From the IMG/VR virus record IMGVR_UViG_3300005841_000005, positions 1-57,777 of that record: 57,777 bases of DNA, one strand, 5' to 3'. The DNA is from a virus. Below the pieces are notes generated by a model, which was given only the letters and a program-made list of their open reading frames with translations, was not told where the DNA came from and searched no databases. How positions within the stretch are numbered: the first letter of the stretch is position 1; each line of letters starts with the position of its first letter. Positions 1 through 7,006 of the stretch are shown here, piece by piece. The translations under genes and the position numbers were made by a program.

Positions 1-120
1 AATCGAAGCCTGACGGGCGTCGTTGATCTTCTTGATCGCATCAACGATCGTCAACTGATTCGGGTTCAACGGAGCACTGAACTCCGTGCCCATGATGGAC
101 GCCTGCGTGACGACGTCGTC
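1..120. repeat. 120-bp exact terminal direct repeat (circular junction)
   Basis: Bases 1-120 are identical to 57658-57777. An open reading frame crosses the junction without interruption, so the repeat is the overlap of a circular assembly or of a circularly permuted genome rather than a biological repeat inside a gene. The unique circle is 57,657 bp. Confidence 0.95.
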
Positions 121-291
121 GGCGATCGCTGCGAGCTTCTTCTGCTCCTCAGCGATGGTCTCCTTGTAGCACTTGATGGCCTTGTTGTTTGCGAGAATAC
201 CGTTGATCAGACTCTGTGCCTTGGCCAAGACATCAGCCTGACGAACCTTATTCACTGCCTCAACACCCAATACTGCTGCTGTGTTACTCAT
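1..291 (-). CDS. unknown protein, N-terminal part of 144-aa gene crossing the circle junction
   Basis: This is the start of a 144-residue protein that begins with ATG at 289-291 and continues at 57657-57514. The translated sequence is mostly alpha-helical, with AVNKVRQADVLAKAQSLING near the N terminus and Lys/Glu-rich helices after it. There are no membrane segments and no recognised domain. It is the first gene after a good sigma70-like promoter (470-497) and lies directly upstream of the ubiquitin-like gene, so it is the promoter-proximal member of that transcription unit. Its function is unknown. It could be a substrate or a structural component, but nothing in the sequence shows that. Confidence 0.8.
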   Translation of the reverse strand, partial: MSNTAAVLGVEAVNKVRQADVLAKAQSLINGILANNKAIKCYKETIAEEQKKLAAIADDVVTQASIMGTEFSAPLNPNQLTIVDAIKKINDARQASI

Positions 292-469
292 TTGTTTCTT
301 GCCCCTGCTGAACTTTCGGGACGCAGTGGCGTTCTCCCGGCTCGGTTTACGTGCTGTTGCACAATTCAGGACTCCGAGCTGGTCCTGCGAGAGGATGTTC
401 CCTCTCTTGAGCACACCGAACATGATGTGCCCAACGGAAGGAGGCAGGCAAACCGGCCTGCCAGCGGTG

Positions 470-497
470 ATTATACCGAATTAACTAAATCGCTCAA
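470..497 (-). promoter_or_regulatory. sigma70-like promoter for the Ubl-module operon
   Basis: On the minus strand TTGAGC (492-497), 16 bases, TATAAT (470-475). The -10 box is perfect and overlaps the stop of the 107-aa gene. Transcription would start near 463 and run through the 144-aa gene, the Ubl gene and beyond. A GGCAGGC/GCCTGCC hairpin (about 443-462) lies at the start of the leader. Confidence 0.7.
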
Positions 498-794
498 CTC
501 TTTCCTTTTGGATTCAAGAGCACGCTGAACCTGTTGGTTAGTTTGGTCTTTGCTGAGCAGTGAGATGATCGCTTGAATGATCTCATTAGCCTTGATTGCA
601 GTTTCCATATTGATTGGTGTTCCTTTCCTTGGGTCGATGTATCCGCACGTCCGACATTTCCAGCCCGGCAACAGCTTGCTGGGGATTGCCCGGGGGAACT
701 TCTCTTTGCACCCCGGGCAGTCGATGCCGTGCTTGGCCTTCAGCTCCTTGGTGAGCTGCTTGTGCTCGTTGAAGTGTTCGCCCATGTCGCTCAT
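471..794 (-). CDS. zinc-ribbon protein, 107 aa
   Basis: A small protein with two Cys pairs, C26-x2-C29 and C47-x2-C50, spaced as in a zinc ribbon. A Lys/Gln-rich helical C-terminal half follows. The N terminus (MSDMGEHFNEHKQLTKELKA) is helical. It closes the leftward string of small genes from 15.3 kb, and its stop overlaps the -10 box of the next promoter. It may bind nucleic acid or protein, but no specific family is recognised. Confidence 0.75.
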   Translation of the reverse strand: MSDMGEHFNEHKQLTKELKAKHGIDCPGCKEKFPRAIPSKLLPGWKCRTCGYIDPRKGTPINMETAIKANEIIQAIISLLSKDQTNQQVQRALESKRKELSDLVNSV

Positions 795-796
795 GA

Positions 797-1048
797 TTAC
801 CTCCCTTGCATCTCGTGGTGACGACAGGCGTGAGACGGTTCGTAGGCAACCCTGCCCGGATTTCCGATCTCCACCTTTTGAACCGTGGTCTGGAATAGAT
901 TGCAGAACGGCACTTCCTCCCCTGATGCCAAGACGTAGTCAAGGTTTGGGCAGCTCGAAGCGCAGTATGCTTTTCCAGCCGGTAGTCCAGAAGGCAGGAT
1001 GCCTTCCGTCTCGTCGTAGTCGTAATGAATCTGGAGGGTGCAGATCAT
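797..1048 (-). CDS. unknown 83-aa protein
   Basis: Begins with a beta-strand-like segment (MICTLQIHYDYDETEG) and has several Cys residues (C29, C33, C49) and His near the C terminus that could hold a metal. It starts 4 nt inside the end of the membrane-protein gene upstream and ends 2 nt before the next start. No family is recognised. Confidence 0.7.
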   Translation of the reverse strand: MICTLQIHYDYDETEGILPSGLPAGKAYCASSCPNLDYVLASGEEVPFCNLFQTTVQKVEIGNPGRVAYEPSHACRHHEMQGR

Positions 1049-1524
1049 TGGCTCATCTCCAGCCTGAACATCCCGGTGTTCGTGGGCGAGTAGGAGAAGT
1101 CCTCCATGTCACCTCGGAATTCCGAGAGGGTCGTCCAGTTATGACCGTCCTGACTGGACTGAACCTTGATGGTCTCAGTAGGACCAGCGACCAGTTCCAC
1201 CCGATTTGTAGGACTTGGATGGATGGCAGGTGCGTCCTGTGGTGTCGTGTAAGGTCCGCCGATGCGATGCCATCCCTCGATGGCGCACTGCTTCTTGGTG
1301 GCAGTCGCCACCCAGAACTTCGGCGGATTGTCGTCGTCGCACAGCCAGTAATACTTTGGCTGGCACTTTCTAGCGACGATGTAAATGGCCGTAACGGCAA
1401 TTCCCGCTACGGCCACGATGCACAGAGCCAGTCCCATGTTCTGGGGCGGTGGCTCGTCGGCCTCGATCTTCAGCGGTGTCGTTACGACCGTGAAGATCAA
1501 GAGCCCGGCGATGAGCTTTTTCAT
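1045..1524 (-). CDS. membrane-anchored exported protein, 159 aa, Verrucomicrobia-type C-terminal module
   Basis: The start chosen is the ATG giving MKKLIAGLLIFTVVTTPLKI, a signal-peptide-like segment, rather than upstream in-frame codons that read through the neighbour. A second hydrophobic segment lies at about residues 29-52. The C-terminal region contains KVQSSQDGHNWTTL and later MFRLEMS, resembling the 'qSS.nlvnWttl ... RFyR' module found at the ends of many exported Verrucomicrobiota proteins. It overlaps the 61-aa membrane gene upstream by 4 nt, and the two may act as a pair at the membrane (lysis, sensing or surface exclusion are possibilities only). Confidence 0.75.
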   Translation of the reverse strand: MKKLIAGLLIFTVVTTPLKIEADEPPPQNMGLALCIVAVAGIAVTAIYIVARKCQPKYYWLCDDDNPPKFWVATATKKQCAIEGWHRIGGPYTTPQDAPAIHPSPTNRVELVAGPTETIKVQSSQDGHNWTTLSEFRGDMEDFSYSPTNTGMFRLEMSQ

Positions 1525-1706
1525 TTGTGCTTGAGGGCTGGAGTGTTTGTCCGGACCAGCTCGGAATACCGGGCTGACATCTCCCGCTCGTTGGACCGTG
1601 ATACGCTCAGGCTGCGTTGCAGAAACAGGCACGCGCCTGTCAGCAGCCCGATGGCTACGAACACCGCCAGCGCTTCGGCCAGCGTGATCGTCAGTTGTCT
1701 CTTCAT
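1521..1706 (-). CDS. small single-pass membrane protein, 61 aa
   Basis: One hydrophobic helix at about residues 8-29 (EALAVFVAIGLLTGACLFL), then a charged helical tail rich in Arg, Ser and Lys. The size and topology would suit a holin-like or spanin-like role next to the membrane protein at 1045-1524, but there is no lipobox and no family match that I can see. The translational overlap with its partner argues that both are expressed together. Confidence 0.7.
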   Translation of the reverse strand: MKRQLTITLAEALAVFVAIGLLTGACLFLQRSLSVSRSNEREMSARYSELVRTNTPALKHK

Positions 1707-1716
1707 TTGTTTCCTT

Positions 1717-2145
1717 TCAGTTGCGCTCAGTGGGCTCTGGTTTGGCCTTGAGCTTTGAGAACCCCGCCTGAATGGCAGCCCTGTTGTCTATGAACATCCA
1801 GCGGTGCTTCAGACACCATTCCAGCATTTTGCCGGACAGCAACCGCTTGATCGCTTCCTCCCTTACTACATAGAAGCCCCCGGTTCGCCAAGGATTAGGC
1901 ATTGCTGCCTTGTTCCAGTCCTTCTCGCACTTGCGTTCGTCAATGGTGATCAGGATGATGCCCTCCTTCATCCACTTCTCGCATTGTGGGCAGGGGGTCA
2001 TGTCCACCACCTTGCCGTGATACGGCTTCAGATCATGGAGAGGCTCCATGTCGTTGTTGGCTGTTCGCCGATACGTCTTGGCCAACAGAATGGTGCTGCC
2101 TTCACCGCAGAAGTAGCAGTTGGTCAATGCGACGTGGTCCTTCAT
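1717..2145 (-). CDS. two-CxxC zinc-binding protein, 142 aa
   Basis: The start is the ATG giving MKDHVALTNCYFCGEGSTIL; more upstream codons lie inside the preceding gene. There are two Cys pairs (C10-x2-C13, and the CPQC at about residues 52-55), suggesting one zinc site formed by both pairs. Between them is TANNDMEPLHDLKPYHGKVV, and after them EGIILITIDE. The pattern is that of a conserved phage protein of unknown role. Confidence 0.75.
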   Translation of the reverse strand: MKDHVALTNCYFCGEGSTILLAKTYRRTANNDMEPLHDLKPYHGKVVDMTPCPQCEKWMKEGIILITIDERKCEKDWNKAAMPNPWRTGGFYVVREEAIKRLLSGKMLEWCLKHRWMFIDNRAAIQAGFSKLKAKPEPTERN

Positions 2146-2354
2146 TTGATCTCCAGTGTTTTGTTCCGCTCGGCTGCCTCGGGGCATTGCAGGGCGAAGA
2201 TGATTTTGCTGAGACGGCTATGCACCTTGGCGATCTCCTCAAGAGCCCTCTGTTGCTGGCTGTGGCAGTCCGGCCAGTGAATGCTATAAGGAGTGAGCTC
2301 GCCCAACATCTCAGATGCCACTGTCACCCTAGTAATCAGCTCAGGGACGGTCAT
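2142..2354 (-). CDS. unknown helical protein, 70 aa
   Basis: Predicted helical throughout, with a HWPDCHSQQQRALEEI segment followed by a basic helix. It overlaps both neighbours by 4 nt. No domain is recognised. Confidence 0.7.
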   Translation of the reverse strand: MTVPELITRVTVASEMLGELTPYSIHWPDCHSQQQRALEEIAKVHSRLSKIIFALQCPEAAERNKTLEIK

Positions 2355-2605
2355 AGATGCAACACCTCCTTGATGGCCTTCTTTCCCGGCACCGCACGCT
2401 CGATAACTCGCTGCGCCATGTCGCTCGTGCCATCACGGTAGTCCTTGCGCTTGATCTTGCCCTTGCCGAGGCGATAGCTCACCTGACAGGCAGACAGGCC
2501 GGTCTCTTCCATGATGTATTTGGTTGAGAATCCCAGAGCTGCCAGTATCGCACAGCGCAGGTCCTCGTCGCTGGTCCAGTTGACCCTCATTGGCTTGGCT
2601 TTCAC
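2351..2605 (-). CDS. putative helix-turn-helix protein, 84 aa, GTG start
   Basis: The start is a GTG at 2603-2605 that overlaps the upstream stop as GTGA and follows a GGAGG five bases away, a better start than the next internal ATG. Residues in the middle (YIMEETGLSACQVSYRLGKG) have the look of a helix-turn-helix recognition segment, followed by a basic stretch KIKRKDYR. It is likely a small DNA-binding or transcription-tuning protein; the family is not named. Confidence 0.65.
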   Translation of the reverse strand: MKAKPMRVNWTSDEDLRCAILAALGFSTKYIMEETGLSACQVSYRLGKGKIKRKDYRDGTSDMAQRVIERAVPGKKAIKEVLHL

Positions 2606-2874
2606 ATCTTCCTCCGCAGGTTGAGTGCTGCCGTTACTGCCCGAAGATTGCACCCGCAATCCGGACAGAAGTTTGGAGTCCTCGTCGGCTCAACTGAGCT
2701 GTCTATGACCTTGGGCTGGGAAACCTCGGAAGTCCGGGGTTTCTCAGCTTTACGGTATTTAGCCGTGGGGCTGACATAGCCATGCTCCTTGGCGCGGTGA
2801 CGGCCCAGCAGGGCCTTGGCGTAGTTCGTGGGATGAACCGCTACGAAGTCGCAATCGGGACACTTGACCTTCAT
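2602..2874 (-). CDS. zinc-finger protein, 90 aa
   Basis: The N-terminal MKVKCPDCDFVAVHPTNYAK with downstream His residues (RHRAKEH) forms a C2H2-like finger. A second cluster, CPDCGCN, lies near the C terminus. A palindrome core of the CGGANNTCCG family sits inside the gene at 2727. It is possibly a nucleic-acid-binding regulator. Confidence 0.75.
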   Translation of the reverse strand: MKVKCPDCDFVAVHPTNYAKALLGRHRAKEHGYVSPTAKYRKAEKPRTSEVSQPKVIDSSVEPTRTPNFCPDCGCNLRAVTAALNLRRKM

Positions 2875-3044
2875 TTGACCTCCCATGCTGGCATCCGGTC
2901 CGCCAGTGTGTTGAATCGCTTGGAGTTTTCACGACGGTTCTCTGCCTCCTTGCGGTGTTGTTGCTTCTTACGCCACAAGGCCACGTTCTGCTTGATGACG
3001 TGCTTGGGGACGACTTCGGTCGTCACGTTGCTGGTCTCACTCAT
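2871..3044 (-). CDS. small basic protein, 57 aa
   Basis: Starts MSETSNVTTEVVPKHVIKQN and continues as a strongly basic helix with many Lys and Arg residues (LWRKKQQHRKEAENRREN). Its stop overlaps the next start as ATGA, which supports it despite its small size. It is likely a nucleic-acid or protein-binding peptide of unknown role. Confidence 0.7.
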   Translation of the reverse strand: MSETSNVTTEVVPKHVIKQNVALWRKKQQHRKEAENRRENSKRFNTLADRMPAWEVK

Positions 3045-3047
3045 TGT

Positions 3048-3389
3048 TTATGTCCTTTCTGGGTTTCTCTCTTTGTAGTAGTGCTCCAACTGGGCGAGCA
3101 CCTTGTTGACTCTGTCAGCTCGAACTTTGTAACAGTCATTGGAGTTCTGGATGGAGGACTGGCCGAACAAATCCAGCCCGAACTTTTTGAAGATTGCCTT
3201 CGCTATTGGAGCGCAATCTTTGTGATGTATGGCCATAGGACCGGCCTCATTGAGATCGCTCTCAGATATGCCAGCAGCGAGCGCCAGCGCCCCAATGGCG
3301 CACGTTCCTTCGTCGGTGCAGTAGAACTTGGTGATCTGGCAATCCTTCTCCAGAATGGCGTAGGCTTCGTCGAATTGAGCTTTGGTCAC
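3048..3389 (-). CDS. TCAIGxLA-family protein, paralogue 1 (113 aa)
   Basis: Shares with 3386-3736 and 4802-5134 the pattern: N-terminal helix, 'dC ... Y.d..G.TCAIG.LA..A(G/S)V', a variable middle, then 'FGL ... iQ..ND ... R'. Here the core reads EGTCAIGALALAAGIS, followed by KKFGLDLFGQSSIQNSNDCY. The Cys/Gly core resembles small bacterial domains of the DUF6197 kind, whose function is not known. It overlaps paralogue 2 by 4 nt, which indicates local duplication. Confidence 0.75.
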   Translation of the reverse strand: MTKAQFDEAYAILEKDCQITKFYCTDEGTCAIGALALAAGISESDLNEAGPMAIHHKDCAPIAKAIFKKFGLDLFGQSSIQNSNDCYKVRADRVNKVLAQLEHYYKERNPERT

Positions 3390-3736
3390 TTAGCCCTCCC
3401 GGATTTCATGTTCTTCACGCGCTTAACCACATGCTCAACCCTCTCGTTGTGGTATTGCACACAGTCGTTCGCATACTGGATGGACCCCTGCTGAGCCTGA
3501 TTAAGGCCGAACTTTCTTTCGATGGCATCAACGATTAGCTTAAGTCCCGGGTATTCCTCGAACGATTCTGTGATGCTGTAATAGTTGACTGCCTCCAGAG
3601 TTTTCCGCCGAACTCCAGCCGCCAGAGCCAGACAACCAATGGCACAGGTTAAGCCTGAGCTGTCGATGTATTTCCCTTTGAGGGCACAGTCCTTCTTGAG
3701 CAGCCTTATGGCGTGAGCTTTCTGTCGCTTGTTCAC
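3386..3736 (-). CDS. TCAIGxLA-family protein, paralogue 2 (116 aa)
   Basis: Second member of the local family. Its core is LTCAIGCLALAAGVRRKTLE, with a C-terminal KFGLNQAQQGSIQYANDCVQ. The aligned Cys, Gly, FGL and IQ.aND positions are kept in all three copies while the middle has diverged, suggesting selection for a common fold with different partners. Confidence 0.75.
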   Translation of the reverse strand: MNKRQKAHAIRLLKKDCALKGKYIDSSGLTCAIGCLALAAGVRRKTLEAVNYYSITESFEEYPGLKLIVDAIERKFGLNQAQQGSIQYANDCVQYHNERVEHVVKRVKNMKSGRAK

Positions 3737-3912
3737 TTGACCCTCCTTACGGTGAACGCAACGTGCGTTGGACCGTCCATGTTGAACACGAGGTTTGCGC
3801 TGATCATCTCAACGCCTTTGGGCATGACTGGATTGAACTTATCCAGCCGTGTCATTTTGTGGACCGGCTCACTGGGCCGGACCGATTTCCGAGCTGTCTT
3901 TTGTAGTTGCAT
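3733..3912 (-). CDS. unknown 59-aa protein
   Basis: Reads MQLQKTARKSVRPSEPVHKM and ends in a beta-rich stretch, FNMDGPTHVAFTVRRVK. Its stop overlaps the start of the next gene as ATGA, which is the main evidence that it is real. No family is seen. Confidence 0.65.
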   Translation of the reverse strand: MQLQKTARKSVRPSEPVHKMTRLDKFNPVMPKGVEMISANLVFNMDGPTHVAFTVRRVK

Positions 3913-3982
3913 TGATACCTTTTTGGTAGTTGTGGCGGGATTGCCACTGTCGCCCCGCTGTCACCGGGGCGTGTAGTGGGAA

Positions 3983-4345
3983 TCAGCGCTTCAGGCCGAG
4001 TGCCTTCAGGTATCCGGGGAGCTCTTCCGGACTGACTGAAGTGCATCCGACCGTTACTGCGATTTCGCCATTCTGACCCTCGAACACGAGGTCGCCCAAG
4101 TCGCCCTCGGCACCGGTCTTGATGGCCCTCAGCTTCTTCTCGGCGTCAGCGATCTGAGCCATGAGAGGTGCTGCCTTCAGCACAGCTCGGATGCCATCCC
4201 GGGTGAGTGCGATCTCGAAGTCTTGGACTTCGCCGCCTTTCTTGGTGTCCAAGCTGACGTGGCGAACCGTGCCGTCACTGGCCAAGCACAGAGCGTTTCC
4301 GCCGACCATCACTGCTTTGCTGACTGCTGTTACTGTCTTACTCAT
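3983..4345 (-). CDS. unknown 120-aa protein
   Basis: The start is the ATG at 4343-4345 (MSKTVTAVSKAVMVGGNALC), because the next in-frame start upstream lies deep in the neighbouring gene. It has a beta-strand-rich N-terminal half, a helical segment KKLRAIKTGAEGDLGDLVFE, and a conserved-looking C-terminal SVSPEELPGYLKALGL. Function is unknown. Confidence 0.7.
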   Translation of the reverse strand: MSKTVTAVSKAVMVGGNALCLASDGTVRHVSLDTKKGGEVQDFEIALTRDGIRAVLKAAPLMAQIADAEKKLRAIKTGAEGDLGDLVFEGQNGEIAVTVGCTSVSPEELPGYLKALGLKR

Positions 4346-4809
4346 ACTGGTTTTTCTTTCTGTTGTTGTATCTGCTTGTTGGTTCTTCCCACTCCCACCA
4401 TAGGAGGGGAAATTGCTTTTGCCGTGGCGTAGATCGCCCTCGGCGGTTTCGGGAAGTATTTGAGAAGGGCCGGGCACAGCCATCCAACCATGCCAGTCGG
4501 CTTGTGAATGTAGTAGTCGCCCACTCCGCGCTCGCCCCGCTTGTGGTGATGCACGACGAGCGTAGCCTCGGGAATGGCGCGTTCGCTGAAGATCAGCACG
4601 AATCCCTTGTCTCGATTGGGAATGTCCTCGGAAATCCGAGTGATGATGTCGTCAGCACCACAGACGAATGCCTCCTTGTTCAGGCCAGCGCTGGCGTCAT
4701 CGAACACCCACATATTGTTCCACCTGTAAGGCCGTATGACTTTGATCACGTTGCCGATTTGCTCGGATACTCCAGTGCCACAGGCTGGTGACTTGGCGTG
4801 CTTACTCAT
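4342..4809 (-). CDS. DUF6717-like protein, 155 aa
   Basis: Contains VIKVIRPYRWNNMWVFDDAS near residues 22-41, then AGLNKEAFVCGADD and MVGWLCPALLKYFPKPPRAI. The order 'IRPY....WvFDD ... l.kEpFv.g ... gWLCPALlkYF...P..iY' is that of the small bacterial family I know as DUF6717, of unknown function. The tail after about residue 135 is Lys/Gln rich. It overlaps both neighbours. Confidence 0.7.
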   Translation of the reverse strand: MSKHAKSPACGTGVSEQIGNVIKVIRPYRWNNMWVFDDASAGLNKEAFVCGADDIITRISEDIPNRDKGFVLIFSERAIPEATLVVHHHKRGERGVGDYYIHKPTGMVGWLCPALLKYFPKPPRAIYATAKAISPPMVGVGRTNKQIQQQKEKPV

Positions 4810-5134
4810 CGGTCACCTCGATTCTGTTTACGTATCGCAGCACGGCCTCAGTTCGCTTGTCCTCGTTGTGATCGTGGAAGGCATCGTTGATCCTCTGAAT
4901 CTCCCGCTGGTGATGCAGACTCAGCCCGAACTTGCCCGTGATTCTCAGTGCCACGTCCGGGTGACTGCTGATGAAGTTGCTGCCCATCTTCTCCAGAGTT
5001 TGTCGATCGACACTGGCGAACTTTGCCAGCGCACCGATTGCACAGGTGTTGCCACACTCGTCGATGTAGTAGTTCTCCCGCTTGCAGCCCTTGCCCAGCA
5101 CCATCAGGGCGTCATCCTTTTGTTGTTTGGTCAT
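4802..5134 (-). CDS. TCAIGxLA-family protein, paralogue 3 (110 aa)
   Basis: Third paralogue, separated from the other two by three genes. Its core reads GNTCAIGALAKFASVDRQTL and its C-terminal part KFGLSLHHQREIQRINDAFH. Position and divergence suggest an older duplication than the 3048/3386 pair. Function is unknown. Confidence 0.75.
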   Translation of the reverse strand: MTKQQKDDALMVLGKGCKRENYYIDECGNTCAIGALAKFASVDRQTLEKMGSNFISSHPDVALRITGKFGLSLHHQREIQRINDAFHDHNEDKRTEAVLRYVNRIEVTDE

Positions 5135-5315
5135 TGGTTTCCTTTGTTTTGTTGGTTTGGAGGTCCCGAAGCCTCATGATGCAGTAGGCGTAGGCGTTGG
5201 CCGTTGCCCGTGAGAAATCCCGTCGATGTTCTTCTCGAAGTAAGTCGTTTGACCTTAGCTCGGCTTCCAGCCTCAGCCCTTCGAGTTCGCTCATCAGCTC
5301 TTCGATGGTTGTCAT
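5112..5315 (-). CDS. helical protein, 67 aa
   Basis: The start chosen gives MTTIEELMSELEGLRLEAEL, an amphipathic helix likely to form a coiled coil. The tail is rich in Thr and Lys. It overlaps the next gene by 23 nt and the previous by 4 nt. No function is recognised. Confidence 0.65.
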   Translation of the reverse strand: MTTIEELMSELEGLRLEAELRSNDLLREEHRRDFSRATANAYAYCIMRLRDLQTNKTKETNDQTTKG

Positions 5316-5506
5316 TCGTCTTTGTATTTGAGCTCCCTGAATGGGAGCGTTGACATGTATATCCAGCACTGGCGGCGCTCGTGCCACCAGCACAGGTCTC
5401 GCCACTTTGGGTGGGTCCTTGAAACCTCCAGCTTGGCGTTTTGTGGACAGCTACGGCCAGTGTTCGGCCACATCTCGCCCAGTTTGTTGAGATCGAAGTG
5501 GCTCAT
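5312..5506 (-). CDS. Trp-rich small protein, 64 aa
   Basis: Has an unusual aromatic and basic centre, WRDLCWWHERRQCWIYM, and ends in Lys-rich sequence. Three Cys and several His or Trp residues could hold a metal. It is coupled to both neighbours by 4-nt overlaps. Role unknown. Confidence 0.65.
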   Translation of the reverse strand: MSHFDLNKLGEMWPNTGRSCPQNAKLEVSRTHPKWRDLCWWHERRQCWIYMSTLPFRELKYKDE

Positions 5507-5622
5507 GGCTTATCCTCCGGTTTGTCGAACATCCACGGCAGGTCTTGGATGAGCTGGCAAGACACGATGAATACTGCCAGAACCCAGATCAGAGCCCACC
5601 CCAGCGCTTTGATTATCTTCAT
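5503..5622 (-). CDS. single-pass membrane micropeptide, 39 aa
   Basis: A 39-residue peptide, mostly one hydrophobic helix (ALGWALIWVLAVFIVSC), with an acidic short tail. It overlaps its neighbours on both sides with ATGA junctions, which is strong evidence for translation at this size. The topology would suit a membrane-acting or lysis-related peptide, but this is only inference. Confidence 0.65.
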   Translation of the reverse strand: MKIIKALGWALIWVLAVFIVSCQLIQDLPWMFDKPEDKP

Positions 5623-6014
5623 TCGTCCTCCAAACTGGGCTCGTAGTTGCGTATCCAAGCCCCGCAGCACTGGCACCACGGCGTCCGGAGCTTTCGGGCC
5701 TTCCAGATTATCTCCCGCTGCTCCCGGTCGCTCCTAGAGCGCCAGAAGCACCACAGGTCCATGAATGAGGGCGGACTCTGGTAGCACAATCGCCGCAGCG
5801 CCTCGATGCCTTTGAGCTCCCAGAACCCGAGCTTGGTCTTGGTGATCTCGAATCCGACCGTATTAGCGTTATGGCGTCTGGGCCAGACTGGTCGGTTGTA
5901 ATGCCGCCTTGAGTTACGATAAGCCCAGTCGTCCCGGTTATTGGTGAGATGCCGATTCATCGCCAGAGCCTCCTCGACTCTGGCATCGGCCAGTGATGAT
6001 GTGAACGTGATCAT
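5619..6014 (-). CDS. unknown 131-aa protein with C-terminal Cys cluster
   Basis: Rich in Arg, Trp and Asn. A WCQCCGAWIRNYEPSLEDE tail carries a possible metal or redox site. The middle has LGFWELKGIEALRRLCYQSP. No domain is recognised. Confidence 0.7.
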   Translation of the reverse strand: MITFTSSLADARVEEALAMNRHLTNNRDDWAYRNSRRHYNRPVWPRRHNANTVGFEITKTKLGFWELKGIEALRRLCYQSPPSFMDLWCFWRSRSDREQREIIWKARKLRTPWCQCCGAWIRNYEPSLEDE

Positions 6015-6190
6015 ACGATTTTAGTCAGGTATCGAACGTGATTCCTTGAGGATATGCGAATCTTGGCGTTGATCGGCAGCGTGGCGCTGGCCAACAGGTT
6101 TACAGCCACTGCCACGGCATTTTCCGCAGTGCCTTTGAGTTTGTAGTCCCTTGGCTCAATGCTGAGCGTGATGGTTACTTTTTGCTTCAT
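6011..6190 (-). CDS. unknown 59-aa protein
   Basis: Begins MKQKVTITLSIEPRDYKLKG and has an alanine/valine-rich middle and a basic C terminus. The beta-then-helix pattern and 4-nt overlaps on both sides support a real small gene. Role unknown. Confidence 0.65.
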   Translation of the reverse strand: MKQKVTITLSIEPRDYKLKGTAENAVAVAVNLLASATLPINAKIRISSRNHVRYLTKIV

Positions 6191-6495
6191 GGTTTGATTG
6201 CTCCTTTCTTGAAGTCCTCAGCGATGGATGAGGACAAAACGTATTTAACGATGTTCCTGAGCCCGTCTCTGGCAGCTTTGCCCTCTGGCTGATCGGTTTG
6301 AATGCTGAATATCTCACCCATGCACGCCACCGAGGTTGCCATTCTCAGGAAGTATTCCCGGGTGGGCTCGTCCTCCATTAGAACTTGCCAGTCGGCCTCG
6401 ATTGATTGAGTGCTGCACAGCGCCTTCAGTTTCAGCACCCTTCGCTCCAGCTCTTGGTTGAGTTTATTCGCCTGTTCTTCGGTTATTTCATTCAT
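6187..6495 (-). CDS. helical protein, 102 aa
   Basis: The N-terminal EITEEQANKLNQELERRVLK is a likely coiled coil. The rest is helical with a few hydrophobic patches, and no catalytic motif is visible. It is in the same coupled string of small genes. Confidence 0.7.
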   Translation of the reverse strand: MNEITEEQANKLNQELERRVLKLKALCSTQSIEADWQVLMEDEPTREYFLRMATSVACMGEIFSIQTDQPEGKAARDGLRNIVKYVLSSSIAEDFKKGAIKP

Positions 6496-6722
6496 TTATT
6501 GTCCTCCACGGTTATGGTTTGTTTCTTGGTTATCGGACTGTGAGTGGCAAAGCACGAGTGGTCCATGTAGCAACCGAGGAAGAGCCAGTCCATGCCGGTC
6601 TGTTTGTTCAGCGCATCCACGGCTTTCTCCCAGCCGCCAAAGTAGTCGTGGGTATCCACGACAACCCGGGTCAGCCCGTCATCCGACGGCTTGTGATGTT
6701 CGGGGTCTATTACGATGTTCAT
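6492..6722 (-). CDS. unknown 76-aa protein
   Basis: Contains GGWEKAVDALNKQTGMDWLF followed by a Cys/His cluster (GCYMDHSCFATHSP) that could bind a metal ion. It overlaps both neighbours by 4 nt. No family is recognised. Confidence 0.65.
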   Translation of the reverse strand: MNIVIDPEHHKPSDDGLTRVVVDTHDYFGGWEKAVDALNKQTGMDWLFLGCYMDHSCFATHSPITKKQTITVEDNK

Positions 6723-7006
6723 TTGTCCTCCATTTCGATGGCCTCACGGACCATTGAGATCGTTGGTTCAGCCTCCTCCGGTTCGCACATGGCCTTGAGC
6801 ATCTCCCAGCCGTCTTTGTTGACGCGGCACAGTCCGAGGCTTAGTGCGCCTCGAATCGTGGTGATGATCACGACTTTGTCCGGGATGTGGAACGAGATGC
6901 TCACTGGCGTTGTGGGATTAGCTTTGCGCCATTTGTTCATGCGTTTACGTAGTCGCTTGAGCGCTGCCTTGTAGTCATCGGGCGCGTTTGAGGTGTCGAG
7001 TTTCAT
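6719..7006 (-). CDS. unknown 95-aa protein
   Basis: A basic helical N-terminal part (YKAALKRLRKRMNKWRKANP) is followed by an alternating beta pattern (VSISFHIPDKVVIITTIRGA). It might bind nucleic acid, but there is no recognised domain. Confidence 0.65.
   Translation of the reverse strand: MKLDTSNAPDDYKAALKRLRKRMNKWRKANPTTPVSISFHIPDKVVIITTIRGALSLGLCRVNKDGWEMLKAMCEPEEAEPTISMVREAIEMEDK

Noticed and set aside
577-1758. 393-aa plus-strand frame over the left end
   Set aside because: Antisense to four coupled minus-strand genes; composition is Arg/Ser/Leu-rich with no domain.
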